Origin: Desulfobacterales bacterium | GTDB taxonomy: Bacteria > Desulfobacterota > Desulfobacteria > Desulfobacterales > JAEINQ01 | Reading direction: 5' to 3' | Assembly: GCA_016342285.1 (NCBI GenBank) | Contig: JAEINQ010000012.1 | Span: 43,677 to 107,676, forward strand | DNA: 64,000 bases | Shown: positions 8,507 to 17,969 of the stretch, in pieces | Layout: each line of letters opens with the position of its first letter | Numbering within the stretch: the stretch's first letter is position 1 | Notes under the pieces: model-generated | What the model saw: the letters and a program-made list of their open reading frames with translations, nothing else | Told to the model about the DNA's origin: nothing | The model's database searches: none | Program-made: the position numbers and the translations under genes

Positions 8507-10297
8507 TTAAGTTTCGATGCCGGGGGGCGGCGAGGGCACATCGGCGATCGCCGGCCGTTCGGCCATTTCCTGGCGGATCAGGTCGGAAATATATTTTTCC
8601 GGGGATAGCAGGGTGGCGCGGCTGATAAAGAACCGATCACGGCCGGATTTTTCTCGAACCAGCTTCAGTCCGTGTTCGAGGTCCGCGGCGATCCGCCGGT
8701 AGATGACCTCCATGCTGGTGCCTGAAAGCAGGTGCTGCTCGATGATATGGTCGATGGCACTGTCTTCCAAAACCATGTTGATATGGTGATTCTCGTAAAA
8801 GCGAAGTTCGATCTTTTTTGCCGCATCGCAGGCGGCCTTGATCCGCCCCATGGCCATGGCGATATCCATGATGTGCCGGGTGTAGTCGGTCGCCGCCAGA
8901 TCGATTCGTGCCGGTGTCAGGGTCAGGTTGAATTTTCCGGTCAGTTGTTTTTGGTTCTCTACCAGGTATTTGACGATGGCGTCCTTTTCTTCCATGGAAA
9001 CCGTCTCGAAGCGGTCGTTCCACGGCTGGGGATCAGCTTCCATGTCGGCCAGGGCCTGCCGGGGACTTGCCACCACCTCGCCGGTGACAGCCAGTGTTTT
9101 AACGGCCGTCGACGGCAAGCGCCGTTCGAAAACCAGCAGGGCCTCTTCGACGGCGTTGACCAGACCGCGGGCGCCGGTGTTCTCCTTGAATGCGTTTGCC
9201 GCCAGCAGCGCCAGGGCTTTGCGGGAAAACTTGGCGCGAATGCCGTAGGCGGCGAAATCGAGTTTTTTGCCCAGAACGATGGGGTTGTTGGGGTTTTGGA
9301 GAATATCGAAAAGGTCTTTTTCTTCCAGTGACTCGAACACCGCCCGAACCGGTAGCCGGCCGACGAATTCCGACTCGAATCCGAACTCGATCAGGTCTTC
9401 GGATTTGATGCGGTCCCAGATTCCCGCCTTGTCCGCCCGGCCGTAAATATTGGAGCCAAATCCGATGGCCTGGGAGTTCAGGCGTTTTTCAATGATCTGG
9501 GGCAGGCCGCCAAAGGCTCCGCTCATGATGAATAAAATGTTTTTGGTGTTGACGGTGCGCTGGTCCCGGTCTCCGGTCTTTCGGAACCGCTCGATCTCCT
9601 GAATCATGGAGATGGGGTCATGGGGCACCTTCAGGTCCACCTCGGTCTCTTCCATGGGTTTGAGCAGGGCGCGTTGCACCCCGGTACGGGAGACGTCGGC
9701 TCCGATCGTGCCGCGGCTGGAGGCGATTTTATCGATTTCGTCGATGTAGACGATGCCGTGCTCGGCCAGATCGATATTGTCGTCGGCCTCCCGGACCAGA
9801 TCGCGGATCAGATCCTCCACATCGCCGCCCACATATCCGGTTTCGCTGAATTTGGTGGCATCGCCCTTGACGAATGGGACACCGAGTTTGTTGGCGATCA
9901 GCTTGATGATATAGGTTTTGCCCACGCCGGTGGGGCCCAGCATCAGGACGTTGTTCTTGATGCTGCCCACCATCTGGAGCGCATCCAGGCCGTTGTCGGC
10001 ACGGTGCTGGATCCGGTTGAAATGGGTGCAGATCTTGGTGGCCAGGATCTCCTTGGCCCCATCCTGCTTGACGATGTACTGGTCCAGGTAGGCGATGAGT
10101 TCCTCGGGTTTGAGGTCAAAGTCGATGGTCGCGGGCTTTTCCTCGGTTCCGGTCACCACGTCGTCGGCCGGTGCCTGGACGGGCACGACCATGGGAGAGA
10201 TGACCTTGACGGCATCGCCAAATTTTTTGGCCAGAAATTCCCCGATTTCTTTTTCAATTTCCTTGGGGTTCGGCATTTTTTCGATATCTGAGATCAT
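8507..10297 (-). CDS. ClpX-like AAA+ ATPase
   Basis: Hexameric AAA+ unfoldase-type protein, 596 residues, longer than ClpX (about 420). It lacks the N-terminal zinc finger of ClpX. Walker A is GPTGVGKT near residues 113-120 and Walker B is [11 protein letters not shown], with [17 protein letters not shown] typical of ClpX/HslU. A C-terminal extension of about 170 residues (from about 430) is not part of ClpX and may bind substrate. The start at 10297 ([10 protein letters not shown]) avoids an implausible upstream stretch. It lies 73 bp upstream of ahbC on the same strand. Whether it partners ClpP is unknown. Confidence 0.85.
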   Translation of the reverse strand: MISDIEKMPNPKEIEKEIGEFLAKKFGDAVKVISPMVVPVQAPADDVVTGTEEKPATIDFDLKPEELIAYLDQYIVKQDGAKEILATKICTHFNRIQHRADNGLDALQMVGSIKNNVLMLGPTGVGKTYIIKLIANKLGVPFVKGDATKFSETGYVGGDVEDLIRDLVREADDNIDLAEHGIVYIDEIDKIASSRGTIGADVSRTGVQRALLKPMEETEVDLKVPHDPISMIQEIERFRKTGDRDQRTVNTKNILFIMSGAFGGLPQIIEKRLNSQAIGFGSNIYGRADKAGIWDRIKSEDLIEFGFESEFVGRLPVRAVFESLEEKDLFDILQNPNNPIVLGKKLDFAAYGIRAKFSRKALALLAANAFKENTGARGLVNAVEEALLVFERRLPSTAVKTLAVTGEVVASPRQALADMEADPQPWNDRFETVSMEEKDAIVKYLVENQKQLTGKFNLTLTPARIDLAATDYTRHIMDIAMAMGRIKAACDAAKKIELRFYENHHINMVLEDSAIDHIIEQHLLSGTSMEVIYRRIAADLEHGLKLVREKSGRDRFFISRATLLSPEKYISDLIRQEMAERPAIADVPSPPPGIET

Positions 10298-10877
10298 AGT
10301 GGCCAAACTATAATCACGCCTTGTCGAAAATGCAAGCAGTCCGCCGGGTGTCCCGGGGGGAGGGATATTTACTTTGACATTACCCCGGGTTTTGACATAT
10401 CTATACATCATTGAGCTTCTACCGATTTAATAGGGTATGGGGGCCGACGACAGACCCAATCACCTTCCCTCATTGTTCATCGGTTCATTGCCGCTCCCCC
10501 CGCTGTCCGACCCCTTCAGACCCTTACCCTTCGGTAACCTCGACAATCGCTCAACCCGGGTGGCATTAAGCCGCTACGTCCAGATGTGGGCCCGGAAAGG
10601 TTCTGCCGTTGCCGCGAGAATAGAACAACCGCGTAAAAGCAATATCCAATGACCCATGTCCAATGCCTAAGGATGAAGTCGCTACGCTCCGCCGATGATC
10701 CAAGGCTAAAAATGGCAGAATACCTTACTTGAACACTGAGAATTGAAAATTGGATATTGGACATTGAGCCCCCCTTTGGGGGGCTCCCTGAGGCCGCCCG
10801 CTCTGCGGGTGGAGACTTCATGACCCCTGCGGATCGCAATGGGCCGCCAGGCCCCGCGGTTTGCCAAAGGAGGGCAC
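10298..10877. other. Non-coding region between divergent genes, with repeat relics
   Basis: No convincing gene is seen. The stretch holds an 11-bp inverted pair (CAATATCCAAT at 10640-10650, ATTGGATATTG at 10749-10759) that looks like the ends of a decayed small element, and a perfect GC hairpin GAGCCCCCC-TTT-GGGGGGCTC at 10766-10786. Promoters for both flanking genes should lie here but I could not place them firmly. Confidence 0.5.
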
Positions 10878-11810
10878 ATGCGAATGCAACCCAGACGGAT
10901 TCTGTGCACCACGGACCTGTCGGAATTTTCCAACCAGACCCTGGCTTACGGTATTGGTCTGGCCAAGGCTTTTGACGCCAAGCTCTTCATTTGCCATGTG
11001 GTCGATCTGCCCTTTGCCACCATCTACGGTGAAGTCCATTTTGTCCCGCTGGAGATCCAGTCCCAGAGTTTGGAGAGTGCCCGGAACCAGTTGGAGGCTC
11101 TCATGGCCGATGCCACCGTACCCTGGGAATCTCTGGTGACTGTCGGTCATACGGCCGATGAGATCCAGCGTCTGGCCGTCGAACACCATATTGATCTGGC
11201 TATTTCCGCCACCCACGGCCGATCGGGACTCAAACGGTTCGTGCTGGGATCGGTCACCGAGCGCATGATGCGCGCCCTGACCTGCCCGCTGCTGGTGATT
11301 CGCGATCCGGCCCTGCCGGGCGAGGGCGAGGCGTCCCAGGCCATCCGCTTTGGCCGAATCCTGGTGGGATGCGATTTCTCAGAAGACTCCGACGCGGCCT
11401 TTCGTTACGGCCTGAGTCTGGCCCAGGAATTCGAGGCCGAACTGCACCTGGTCCACGTCCTGGAGCCGCCGGTCTACACAGACTGGTTAAAGGCCGGCGC
11501 GGTGCCCAGCATCGATTTTGACCTCAACTTCCAGGAACAGGCTTCCGAGAAGCTCAGCCAAATGGTGCCGTCCGAAGCCCGACACTGGTGCTCGCCGGTG
11601 GTGTCGGTGCTCACCGGCCGGCCCTTTGCCGAGATCGTCGCCTATGCCAGCAGCCGCCGTGCCGACCTTATCGTGCTGGGCATGCGCGGGTACGGTCTGG
11701 TGGAGGCCCTGTTTCTAGGGTCCACCACCGACAGGGTGGTGCGACATACACCCTGTCCGGTCCTTTCCGTGTGTGCGGAGGGGCGTTGCAGCATCGACGT
11801 GCCTGGTTAG
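10878..11810 (+). CDS. Tandem universal stress protein (two UspA domains)
   Basis: Cytoplasmic stress protein with two Usp domains, residues about 5-145 and 160-305 of 310. Each carries the family core: ILCTTDLSEFS and SATHGRSGLKRFVLGSVTERM in the first, ILVGCDFSEDSDAAF and VLGMRGYGLVEALFLGSTTDRV in the second. The G-X2-G-X9-G-S/T pattern suggests nucleotide binding in both halves. AAAGGAGG stands ahead of the ATG at 10878. Transcribed alone; no partner is evident. Confidence 0.9.
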   Translation: MRMQPRRILCTTDLSEFSNQTLAYGIGLAKAFDAKLFICHVVDLPFATIYGEVHFVPLEIQSQSLESARNQLEALMADATVPWESLVTVGHTADEIQRLAVEHHIDLAISATHGRSGLKRFVLGSVTERMMRALTCPLLVIRDPALPGEGEASQAIRFGRILVGCDFSEDSDAAFRYGLSLAQEFEAELHLVHVLEPPVYTDWLKAGAVPSIDFDLNFQEQASEKLSQMVPSEARHWCSPVVSVLTGRPFAEIVAYASSRRADLIVLGMRGYGLVEALFLGSTTDRVVRHTPCPVLSVCAEGRCSIDVPG

Positions 11811-11984
11811 TTATGGTGCCCGTCCTCAATTGGCCGTTGGAATCCGCCTCTGGCAGCGTGGTCAGCATTAATTCTGGCATTTTTTAGGCATTCAAGACCA
11901 ACTCCCTTTCAGGAGGGGCAACCCAGGGACGGGCAGCGGATTGATCCGGCGCCCTAAATCATCGGCAGCAGGAAAGGAGGGGGC

Positions 11985-12278
11985 ATGACCGTTAAAATCC
12001 TTATCAAACGCAAGGTCACAGGCTTTCAATCCGTTGAACTCATCCGACTGCTCAACCAGATGCGTGCGCTGACCATGGGCCAGGACGGCTACATGACCGG
12101 AGAAACCCTCAATCGCATCGACAAGGCCGACGAGAGCCTGGTGATCAGCACCTGGCGGTCCGTCGACGACTGGCGTCGGTGGGTGCTGAGCGACCAGCGA
12201 CGGGAAATCCAGGAACAGATCGATGCCCTTTTGGGTCAACCGACGGCGTACGAAATATACGAACATGGCGTTTTCTGA
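11985..12278 (+). CDS. ABM-domain (antibiotic biosynthesis monooxygenase-like) protein
   Basis: Small protein of 97 residues with the ferredoxin-like dimeric ABM fold: an initial strand (TVKILIKRKV), a helix with the QDGYMTGETL segment, and the typical ESLVISTWRSVDDWRRWVLSDQRREI stretch. Relatives include heme-degrading and quinol monooxygenases, but many have no known reaction. A good ribosome-binding site (GGAAAGGAGG) precedes the ATG. Confidence 0.8.
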   Translation: MTVKILIKRKVTGFQSVELIRLLNQMRALTMGQDGYMTGETLNRIDKADESLVISTWRSVDDWRRWVLSDQRREIQEQIDALLGQPTAYEIYEHGVF

Positions 12279-12379
12279 CGCATTCACCATGCTGTTGCGG
12301 CATGCGGCCGGTCGGCCCCATACCGGCCCCGTGCCTTTGTCGTTTCCACGTGTTGGCCGGCCCACCGGCTCGCTGATGG

Positions 12380-12409
12380 TTGACACAGACTTGGTAAACC
12401 CACTATAGT
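12380..12409 (+). promoter_or_regulatory. Sigma-70-type promoter for the PhnD-like gene
   Basis: TTGACA (12380-12385) and TATAGT (12404-12409) are separated by 18 bp, a near-consensus -35/-10 pair. It lies about 145 bp upstream of the PhnD-like start codon, giving a leader of roughly 135 bases. Confidence 0.6.
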
Positions 12410-12553
12410 TCGAGCCCGCACCGAGCCCACCCCTCAATGCTCGCCAGGGAGGATCCGTGTAACGGTGCGGTGCACTGGCCGCAATCGGCACCGTCGCTGA
12501 TTCGGCTTTGCCAATCCTTCCCACGACTGGCCCCTGGCAGAAAAAGGTATCCC

Positions 12554-13384
12554 ATGCGAAAGAGGCTCGAATTCCTGCTGGCTGAATTGACCCTGCTGCT
12601 GTTGCTCTTCATCCCCGGCATCTGTGCTGCCCAAACTTACCGGATGGCTGTCTTACCCCGGTATTTTCCCATTTACATGCATGAACGATTCACTGGACTG
12701 GCCAACGCCATCGAGGCCGATACCGGTTTTCGGGTGGCGTTGGAAATCGCCGATTCCTATGACGATCACATGGACATGGTCAAATCCGGCTTGGCCCAAT
12801 TCAGTTTCCAGAATCCGCTGGTCTTTATCAAGGTGGCCAGCGAGGTGGTGCCGGTGGCCGTGGCCAGCCAGGGAAAAGGCGGCACCCGTATTCAGGGGAT
12901 GATCATTGTTCGCAAAGACGGCGGCATCGCCAATCCCCAATCGCTCAAAGGAAAAAAGGTATCGGTGGTTTCGACCCAGTCTGCCGGAGGATACCTGTCC
13001 CAGAAGGAGTTCTTTAAAAAATACAACCTCGATGTGGTCCAGGACCTGTTCTTACGCGAGGCCACCGACTACCTGGAGGAGAATGTGATCATGGACGTGT
13101 TCGAAGGGCGGGCTGCCGCCGGGTTTATCTCCGCCGCCTCCCTGCATCGTATGGACCAGGCCATCGACAGCAAACAGATTCAGGTTCTGGCGACCACCAG
13201 TTGGGTGCCCAACTGGATTTTTGCCGCCCACCGCAGTGTGGCCCCCCAGGTCGTGGAAAAGTTGCGCCGCGCCCTGCTGGATCTGTCAGCAAACAAGCCC
13301 CTGGTTGAAAGCATCGGTGTTGACGGTTTTGTTGCGCCCGACGCCGCCTTTTTAAAAAGCATTGATCAGCTCGATTTCTGGTAG
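12554..13384 (+). CDS. PhnD-like phosphate/phosphonate-type substrate-binding protein
   Basis: Periplasmic binding protein of the PhnD/phosphite-binding family, 276 residues. It has a signal peptide (leucine-rich core, ending ICAAQ), then YRMAVLPRYFPIYMHERFTGLANAIEADTG-type family sequence, a short RKDGGIANPQSLKGKKV segment and the SAGGYLSQKEF ligand-site loop. The start at 12554 is chosen because it begins the signal peptide. No ABC permease or ATPase accompanies it, so it may serve as a sensory or orphan binding protein. A second PhnD-like protein lies at 42613-43542. Confidence 0.82.
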   Translation: MRKRLEFLLAELTLLLLLFIPGICAAQTYRMAVLPRYFPIYMHERFTGLANAIEADTGFRVALEIADSYDDHMDMVKSGLAQFSFQNPLVFIKVASEVVPVAVASQGKGGTRIQGMIIVRKDGGIANPQSLKGKKVSVVSTQSAGGYLSQKEFFKKYNLDVVQDLFLREATDYLEENVIMDVFEGRAAAGFISAASLHRMDQAIDSKQIQVLATTSWVPNWIFAAHRSVAPQVVEKLRRALLDLSANKPLVESIGVDGFVAPDAAFLKSIDQLDFW

Positions 13385-13423
13385 GCCCTGGAGGCTTCTG
13401 TGCCCTCCCGGGTTCGGCTCTGT

Positions 13424-13467
13424 CAACGACAAATGCCCTGCAGCGTGCTGCGGGGCATTTGTCGTTG
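13424..13467. terminator. Bidirectional terminator between convergent genes
   Basis: A stem of about 20 bp (CAACGACAAATGCCC and GCAGC on the left, GCTGC and GGGCATTTGTCGTTG on the right, each side with one bulged base) has a two-base loop. It lies between the PhnD-like gene and the convergent MFS gene and could end transcription from both sides. Confidence 0.75.
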
Positions 13468-13478
13468 GTTTCCATCTG

Positions 13479-14774
13479 TTAGCGTGTCGACGACACGGCA
13501 TGGGTTTGGCGCACCTGCCGATCCAGGAAAAGGGACAGGATCAGGCAGAGGACGATGCCGGCCAGGCAGGCAAGAAAGGCCTGGTGGTAACCGGCCTGCG
13601 CGTAGGCTTGGCCCACGCGTCCGTTCCGGCCCAAAATGGCGCCGGTGATGACCTGAAAAGCGGCCACACCCAGAAAGGGGGCGACATTGAGCAGCCCCGA
13701 TGTCAGCCCGAGGATTCGGGACGGGGTGGTTTCACGAACAATGCCCCACAAGATGCTGATGAATCCGCCGGTGACCACGCCCATGACAAAGAACACCGCG
13801 GCGGTCCCCGGGATGCCGAGCCATTGGAAGAACCAGATCATGGCGGCCCAGGTGGTGCTGTAGATCACGATAATGGCCGTCAGGATACGGGCCTTGTTCC
13901 GGGAAAATCGGTCGCCTAACCAGCCGAAGGCCGGAGCGCCGATGATCACGCCCAAGGGGATCAGCATGTTGATCTTGCTGGCCAGGATCCGTTCGATGCC
14001 AAAGGCGGCCATGAGAAAAGGCGTGGCCCACAGGCCCTGAAGGGTTACCAGGGTGCCGTAGATGCCAAAAAAAATTGCCCCGATTGTCCAGAATTGTGCC
14101 GATGTGAGCACCGTCATGGCGCCCGATGCGGACCGTGGGCAACCGTCAGCTCCGGAGGCGGGCAACGCGTCGGACGATGACCGACTTGTTTGGGGATCAC
14201 GGGCAAGCCAGAAGGTGGCAGCGGCCAGAACCAGGGTGGCGGCACCGATGAGGGCAAAGGTGGGCCGCCATCCCCAGGTGACGGCCATCCAGGCCAGTGG
14301 GGTGGTGGCGATCACCGCCCCGATGTTCCCCACGCTCATGAGCAACCCCAACATGGTGGAAAACTCCGATTTGCGAAACCGTTGGGAGATGGCTTTGATG
14401 GCCGGCACGTAGACGCCGCCGACGCCCAGGCCGATGAGGGCGCGTCCAGCCGATGCCCAGCCGATGGTCGGGGCCATGGCAAAGAGGAAACATCCGGCCG
14501 CCGCCGCCACGGACCACCAGCCGATGACCCGCCGGGGGCCCAGGCGATCGGTGAGATACCCCACCGCCGGTTGCTCAATGGCGTAGAGGTAGAAGTACAT
14601 GGAGGACATCACGCCCAGGGCCGTGGCGTTGGTGTCAAAGGCTGCGAGCAGGTCCGAGACGATGACCGACGTGGATACCCGGTGAAAGTAGACGAAGAAA
14701 TAGACCAGGCTGATGACGGCAAAGACCGTCCATCGGCGGGGGTCGAGCCTATAATCGGGTGCCACGGATCTCAT
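13479..14774 (-). CDS. MFS transporter
   Basis: Major facilitator superfamily permease, 431 residues with about twelve hydrophobic segments. It shows the cytoplasmic loop motif GYLTDRLGPRRVIGWW between segments 2 and 3 and GWLGDRFSRNKARI between segments 8 and 9, typical of the anion:cation symporter/sugar-phosphate-like subgroup. The start at 14774 (MRSVAPDY) removes an unlikely N-terminal extension. Neighbours do not reveal the substrate. Confidence 0.88.
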   Translation of the reverse strand: MRSVAPDYRLDPRRWTVFAVISLVYFFVYFHRVSTSVIVSDLLAAFDTNATALGVMSSMYFYLYAIEQPAVGYLTDRLGPRRVIGWWSVAAAAGCFLFAMAPTIGWASAGRALIGLGVGGVYVPAIKAISQRFRKSEFSTMLGLLMSVGNIGAVIATTPLAWMAVTWGWRPTFALIGAATLVLAAATFWLARDPQTSRSSSDALPASGADGCPRSASGAMTVLTSAQFWTIGAIFFGIYGTLVTLQGLWATPFLMAAFGIERILASKINMLIPLGVIIGAPAFGWLGDRFSRNKARILTAIIVIYSTTWAAMIWFFQWLGIPGTAAVFFVMGVVTGGFISILWGIVRETTPSRILGLTSGLLNVAPFLGVAAFQVITGAILGRNGRVGQAYAQAGYHQAFLACLAGIVLCLILSLFLDRQVRQTHAVSSTR

Positions 14775-14828
14775 GGTGTTTCCATTTCGGTTAAGGATCT
14801 CAAACAACCAAACGTATCCTAAAAACCG

Positions 14829-15245
14829 GTGAAAGTCATGGGCTATAGCCATTCGCATCGGGACGGTTTCACCGAAACGGGCGTGGGGGCATTAAACCTT
14901 GTGGTGAAAGATCAGGACGAAGACCCCTTTCGAACCAAACTCGGTGTGGGCATCAGTCATATCCTTGAGGTGGGCAAAAAATGGCAACTCGTTCCCAGTG
15001 CACGGATCGCCTATGTCCGTGAACATATGGACCGCGTTTCTTCCATTGAAGCGGGCTTTGCCGGTGCGCCCAATGCCACCTTTGCCGTTGATGGGCCGGA
15101 ACTGGATCAAGACCGGATGGCATTGAATATGGGGGTTGTGGCCGGATTGAACGAGCGGTCGCAATTCTATCTCGGTTATGACGCCGAGCTGGCCGACTCG
15201 GACACTCACCATGTTTTTTCGGCGACCTATCGGTATCAGTGGTAG
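14829..15245 (+). pseudogene. Autotransporter beta-barrel C-terminal fragment
   Basis: The 138-residue frame has alternating hydrophobic strands and ends in ATYRYQW, the aromatic C-terminal signature of outer-membrane beta-barrels. Segments such as LGVGISHILEVGKKWQLVPSA and RSQFYLGYDAELADS resemble the last strands of an autotransporter barrel. There is no signal peptide or passenger domain; upstream lies the divergent MFS gene. I read it as the surviving 3' end of a larger gene, though the frame is intact. It starts with GTG or the ATG at 14838. Confidence 0.6.
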
Positions 15246-15280
15246 GAAGGCGCAACGAGCTGATTTCAATTCGAAGTCGG

Positions 15281-15306
15281 AATCCACGTCCTCGGGGGCG
15301 TGGATT
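15281..15306. terminator. Palindromic terminator repeat, copy B
   Basis: AATCCACG (15281-15288) and CGTGGATT (15299-15306) pair perfectly around CCTCGGGGG-type loop sequence. It is the same element as at 5895-5933 and lies between the barrel fragment and the convergent radical SAM gene. Confidence 0.55.
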
Positions 15307-15313
15307 CTTTCTT

Positions 15314-17047
15314 TCAACCGTTGACGGGGGCCGGGCAAGCGGACTCGATGGGGTCGGGGAATTCGGGCTGGCGCAGGATGCAGGTGCTTTCGAACCCATC
15401 GCCGGGGGCCAGCTTCGGGCAACCGTTCTTGGCACCGGCGGCCCGCCAGGCGTCGAGCCGCTGGAGGTTTTCAACGACCACCGCGTGGGGGTAGTGGCCG
15501 ACGGCCAGGTCCAGATGGGCGTTAGCCTGGTCGGCATCGCCGCGTTGGGCCGCGATGCAGGCCAGCAGGTTGTGGGCCAGGCCGGGAAGAAAAAAGCCCA
15601 GGTCCAGGGCGCGGCGAAGGTGATGTTCGGCGGCGTCCGGGTCGCCGGCTTTCAGGCAGGCCCGGCACAGGTCCACATGGGACAGGTGAAGGTCGGGGAA
15701 CCGGGCCAGCGTGGCCAGGCGGTCGGTTACGCCGAATTCCCGGCAGGTCCGGACCCCGGCCAGGGGGGTGAGCATCTCCCGGATCTGCTTCTCATGGTGG
15801 CGGTCGCCGGCAAAGCAGGTCAGACAGAAAAAGTCCCGGGTAAAGAAAATTTCCGGCGTGACGTGCCCGTGACGGCAGAAGATGTCGAACTCTTCGGTGC
15901 CCGGGTAGAGGTGGAGCTGGGAGAAGACAAACCGGTTGGGGCGCGTCCTTTCCATGAGCGAAAGGCTTTCAAGGAAGGTCTCCACGGTTTCGCCGCGGTT
16001 TCCCACCATCATGTAGTAGCGCACCTCCATGCCCAGGGCCTGGATGGTTTCGGTCAGCCCGGCCAGTTTGTCCAGGGAAAAGTGCTTTCGAATGTTCTTC
16101 AAAATGACGGGCGAACCCGATTCCACCCCCAGGCTGATTCTTACGCAGCCAGCCCGGCGCATGGCTGCAAGGGTTTTTTCGTCCAGGCAGTCCACCCGGG
16201 TATCGCAGCTCCAGACGAATTTAAGCCCGCGCTCGCCAATCCCCTTACAGATTTTAAGGATGCGACGCCGGTCGGCGGTAAAGGTGTCGTCCTTGAAGGC
16301 GATAAAACGCCGGTCATGGCGGTTCACGGCGGTCTCCAGCATGTTCAGTACATAGGGTGCCGAATGGTATCGCACCCGTCGCCCCCACATGCGGCTGCTG
16401 CCGCAGAAGGTGCAGCGATTGGGGCACCCCCTGGAGGTGAGCACCGTTGACGTGTCAAAATAATCGTGGGGCGCGGCCAGGGAATCCATATTCTCGATGG
16501 CCGGCCGGGGGGGAGCCACATGACACCGGCCGTTGTGGCGCCAGGCCGTGCCGGCAAGCCCGCTGACCGGTTTGCCGGCCGCCATGCGGCGGGCAAGGGC
16601 CATGAAGGTCGTCTCGCCTTCGCCCACGACCACAGTGTCGACGGCCGGCACATGGGTCAGGGTTTCCATGGGCAGGGCGGTCACGTGGGGGCCGCCCACC
16701 GTGATGTGTGCCGAGGGGTGGATGTCTCGGATCAGTTGCGCCACCATGGCCGTACCGCGGCGGTTGGCGGTCATGCAGGAAAGGCCGAACAGGTCGGCCC
16801 GGGTACGGTGGACAAAGGACTCCACCGCCGGCCACGGGGCATTGGCCAGGTTGAAGACATCGACGTCCATGCGGCTGCGACGGGCCTGGGCGGCCAGGGA
16901 AATCAGGCCGTAGGGGATCTGCAGGAAGTCTCCCGAGGTGATGGCCGCGTCATCAAAACCCGCGGGCGGACCTTGGCCCGGCGGATAGTTTGGCGTTGCA
17001 AAGGGCGCGATCTTCCACGGAGGCGGATAGAGCAGGACGATTTTCAT
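15314..17047 (-). CDS. B12-binding-type radical SAM protein with TPR-like tail
   Basis: Radical SAM enzyme of the class carrying an N-terminal cobalamin-binding-like domain, 577 residues. The N-terminus (KIVLLYPPPW) and HITVGGPHVTALP give the B12-like Rossmann domain (about 1-190); the cluster motif is SRGCPNRCTFCG (CX3CX2C, near residue 225). After the radical SAM core, residues from about 480 form helical repeats (LCRACLKAGDPDAAEHHLRRAL, LLACIAAQRGDADQANAHLD) resembling TPRs. The start at 17047 is set by the family N-terminus. Reaction unknown; relatives modify lipids, peptides or cofactors. Confidence 0.83.
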   Translation of the reverse strand: MKIVLLYPPPWKIAPFATPNYPPGQGPPAGFDDAAITSGDFLQIPYGLISLAAQARRSRMDVDVFNLANAPWPAVESFVHRTRADLFGLSCMTANRRGTAMVAQLIRDIHPSAHITVGGPHVTALPMETLTHVPAVDTVVVGEGETTFMALARRMAAGKPVSGLAGTAWRHNGRCHVAPPRPAIENMDSLAAPHDYFDTSTVLTSRGCPNRCTFCGSSRMWGRRVRYHSAPYVLNMLETAVNRHDRRFIAFKDDTFTADRRRILKICKGIGERGLKFVWSCDTRVDCLDEKTLAAMRRAGCVRISLGVESGSPVILKNIRKHFSLDKLAGLTETIQALGMEVRYYMMVGNRGETVETFLESLSLMERTRPNRFVFSQLHLYPGTEEFDIFCRHGHVTPEIFFTRDFFCLTCFAGDRHHEKQIREMLTPLAGVRTCREFGVTDRLATLARFPDLHLSHVDLCRACLKAGDPDAAEHHLRRALDLGFFLPGLAHNLLACIAAQRGDADQANAHLDLAVGHYPHAVVVENLQRLDAWRAAGAKNGCPKLAPGDGFESTCILRQPEFPDPIESACPAPVNG

Positions 17048-17169
17048 GGCGCGGTCCACATCTGTTTTCGTTCGGCCGGATTGCCAGGGGCAAAGGTGTG
17101 AAAGCGAACGATTCGGTCGAGGGTTTTCGCCGCGTGAATCATTTGCCATCAGGGCACCATGACAAAACT

Positions 17170-17198
17170 TTGACATACCGCCGTATCACGTGATACGG
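17170..17198 (+). promoter_or_regulatory. vapBC promoter/operator
   Basis: TTGACA at 17170-17175 is followed by the 18-bp perfect palindrome CCGTATCACGTGATACGG (17181-17198), which would overlap the -10 region and lies eight bases before the antitoxin start. This is the position expected for autoregulation by the antitoxin or the VapBC complex. Confidence 0.65.
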
Positions 17199-17206
17199 CT
17201 ATCCGT

Positions 17207-17452
17207 ATGAAGACAACCGTACATATACCTGACAGCCTGCTCGAAGAGGCCAGGGGCATCGCCTCCAGGGACAATACAACCCTGAAAGCCTTGGTCGAGG
17301 AGGGGTTGCGCAAGGTTATTGTGGAGCGCAAACAGGCCAAGGCGTTCAATCTTCGAAAGGCCACTTTCAAAGGTGAGGGGATGCGACCCCATCTTGCCGG
17401 GGCCTCCTGGGATCGCATTCGCGAACTCAGTTACGAGGATCGGGGCGGATGA
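17207..17452 (+). CDS. vapB: VapB-type antitoxin
   Basis: An 81-residue protein with a ribbon-helix-helix-like N-terminus (MKTTVHIPDSLLEEARGIA) followed by LKALVEEGLRKVIVER, the form of type II antitoxins that bind DNA and wrap their C-terminus on the toxin. Its last codons overlap the toxin start (ATGA), and a palindromic operator precedes it. Confidence 0.82.
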   Translation: MKTTVHIPDSLLEEARGIASRDNTTLKALVEEGLRKVIVERKQAKAFNLRKATFKGEGMRPHLAGASWDRIRELSYEDRGG

Positions 17453-17886
17453 TCGCCGTTGACACCAATATCCTCGTTTATGCCCACCGGGAAGATTCCG
17501 AGTGGCACGAACCCGCCTATGGGCGGATCGCCGGCCTGGCCCAGGGGCGGTCGATCTGGGCCATTCCCTGGCCCTGCATCCATGAGTTTCTATCCATCGC
17601 CACCCATCCGAAAATCTTTTCGCCCCCCACGCCGCTTGAAAAAGCGCTCGATCAGGTGGACGCATGGCTCGAATCGCCTACCGTGGTCTTGCTCCAGGAA
17701 GCGGAAGGCTACTGGCCCCTGGTTCGGGCCATGATTCGGTCCGGCCGCATCCAGGGGCCCATGGTTCACGATGCGCGCATCGCGGCCTTGTGCCGGCTTA
17801 ACGGCGTGAGCGAGTTGTGGACAGCGGACAGGGATTTCAAACGTTTCCCGGGTCTGTCAGTTCGCAATCCCCTGATCGAGGGATAG
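17449..17886 (+). CDS. vapC: VapC-type PIN-domain toxin
   Basis: PIN-domain ribonuclease toxin, 145 residues. The acidic active-site residues appear in AVDTNILVYA (Asp4), in the central helix region with conserved Glu, and in VHDARIAALC and WTADRDF near the C-terminus. It overlaps the antitoxin gene by four bases. Members of this family cleave tRNA or rRNA when released from the antitoxin. Confidence 0.85.
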   Translation: MIAVDTNILVYAHREDSEWHEPAYGRIAGLAQGRSIWAIPWPCIHEFLSIATHPKIFSPPTPLEKALDQVDAWLESPTVVLLQEAEGYWPLVRAMIRSGRIQGPMVHDARIAALCRLNGVSELWTADRDFKRFPGLSVRNPLIEG

Positions 17887-17911
17887 TTCTGCCAAAGTAC
17901 ACGAAAGCACA

Positions 17912-17941
17912 TTTACGTTATCATATTTCTGATAATGTGCA
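17912..17941. repeat. Inverted repeat upstream of the FRG-domain gene
   Basis: GCACAT...TTATCA (from 17912) and TGATAATGTGC (ending about 17941) form an imperfect inverted repeat in the short gap between vapC and the FRG-domain gene. It may be a weak terminator or an operator. Confidence 0.35.
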
Positions 17942-17969
17942 CATTGCAATCAAGATTGGGTAAAGGCAA

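Noticed and set aside
15239..16450. Plus-strand 403-codon frame opposite the radical SAM gene
   Set aside because: It is the complement of a well-supported gene and lacks any recognisable motif.
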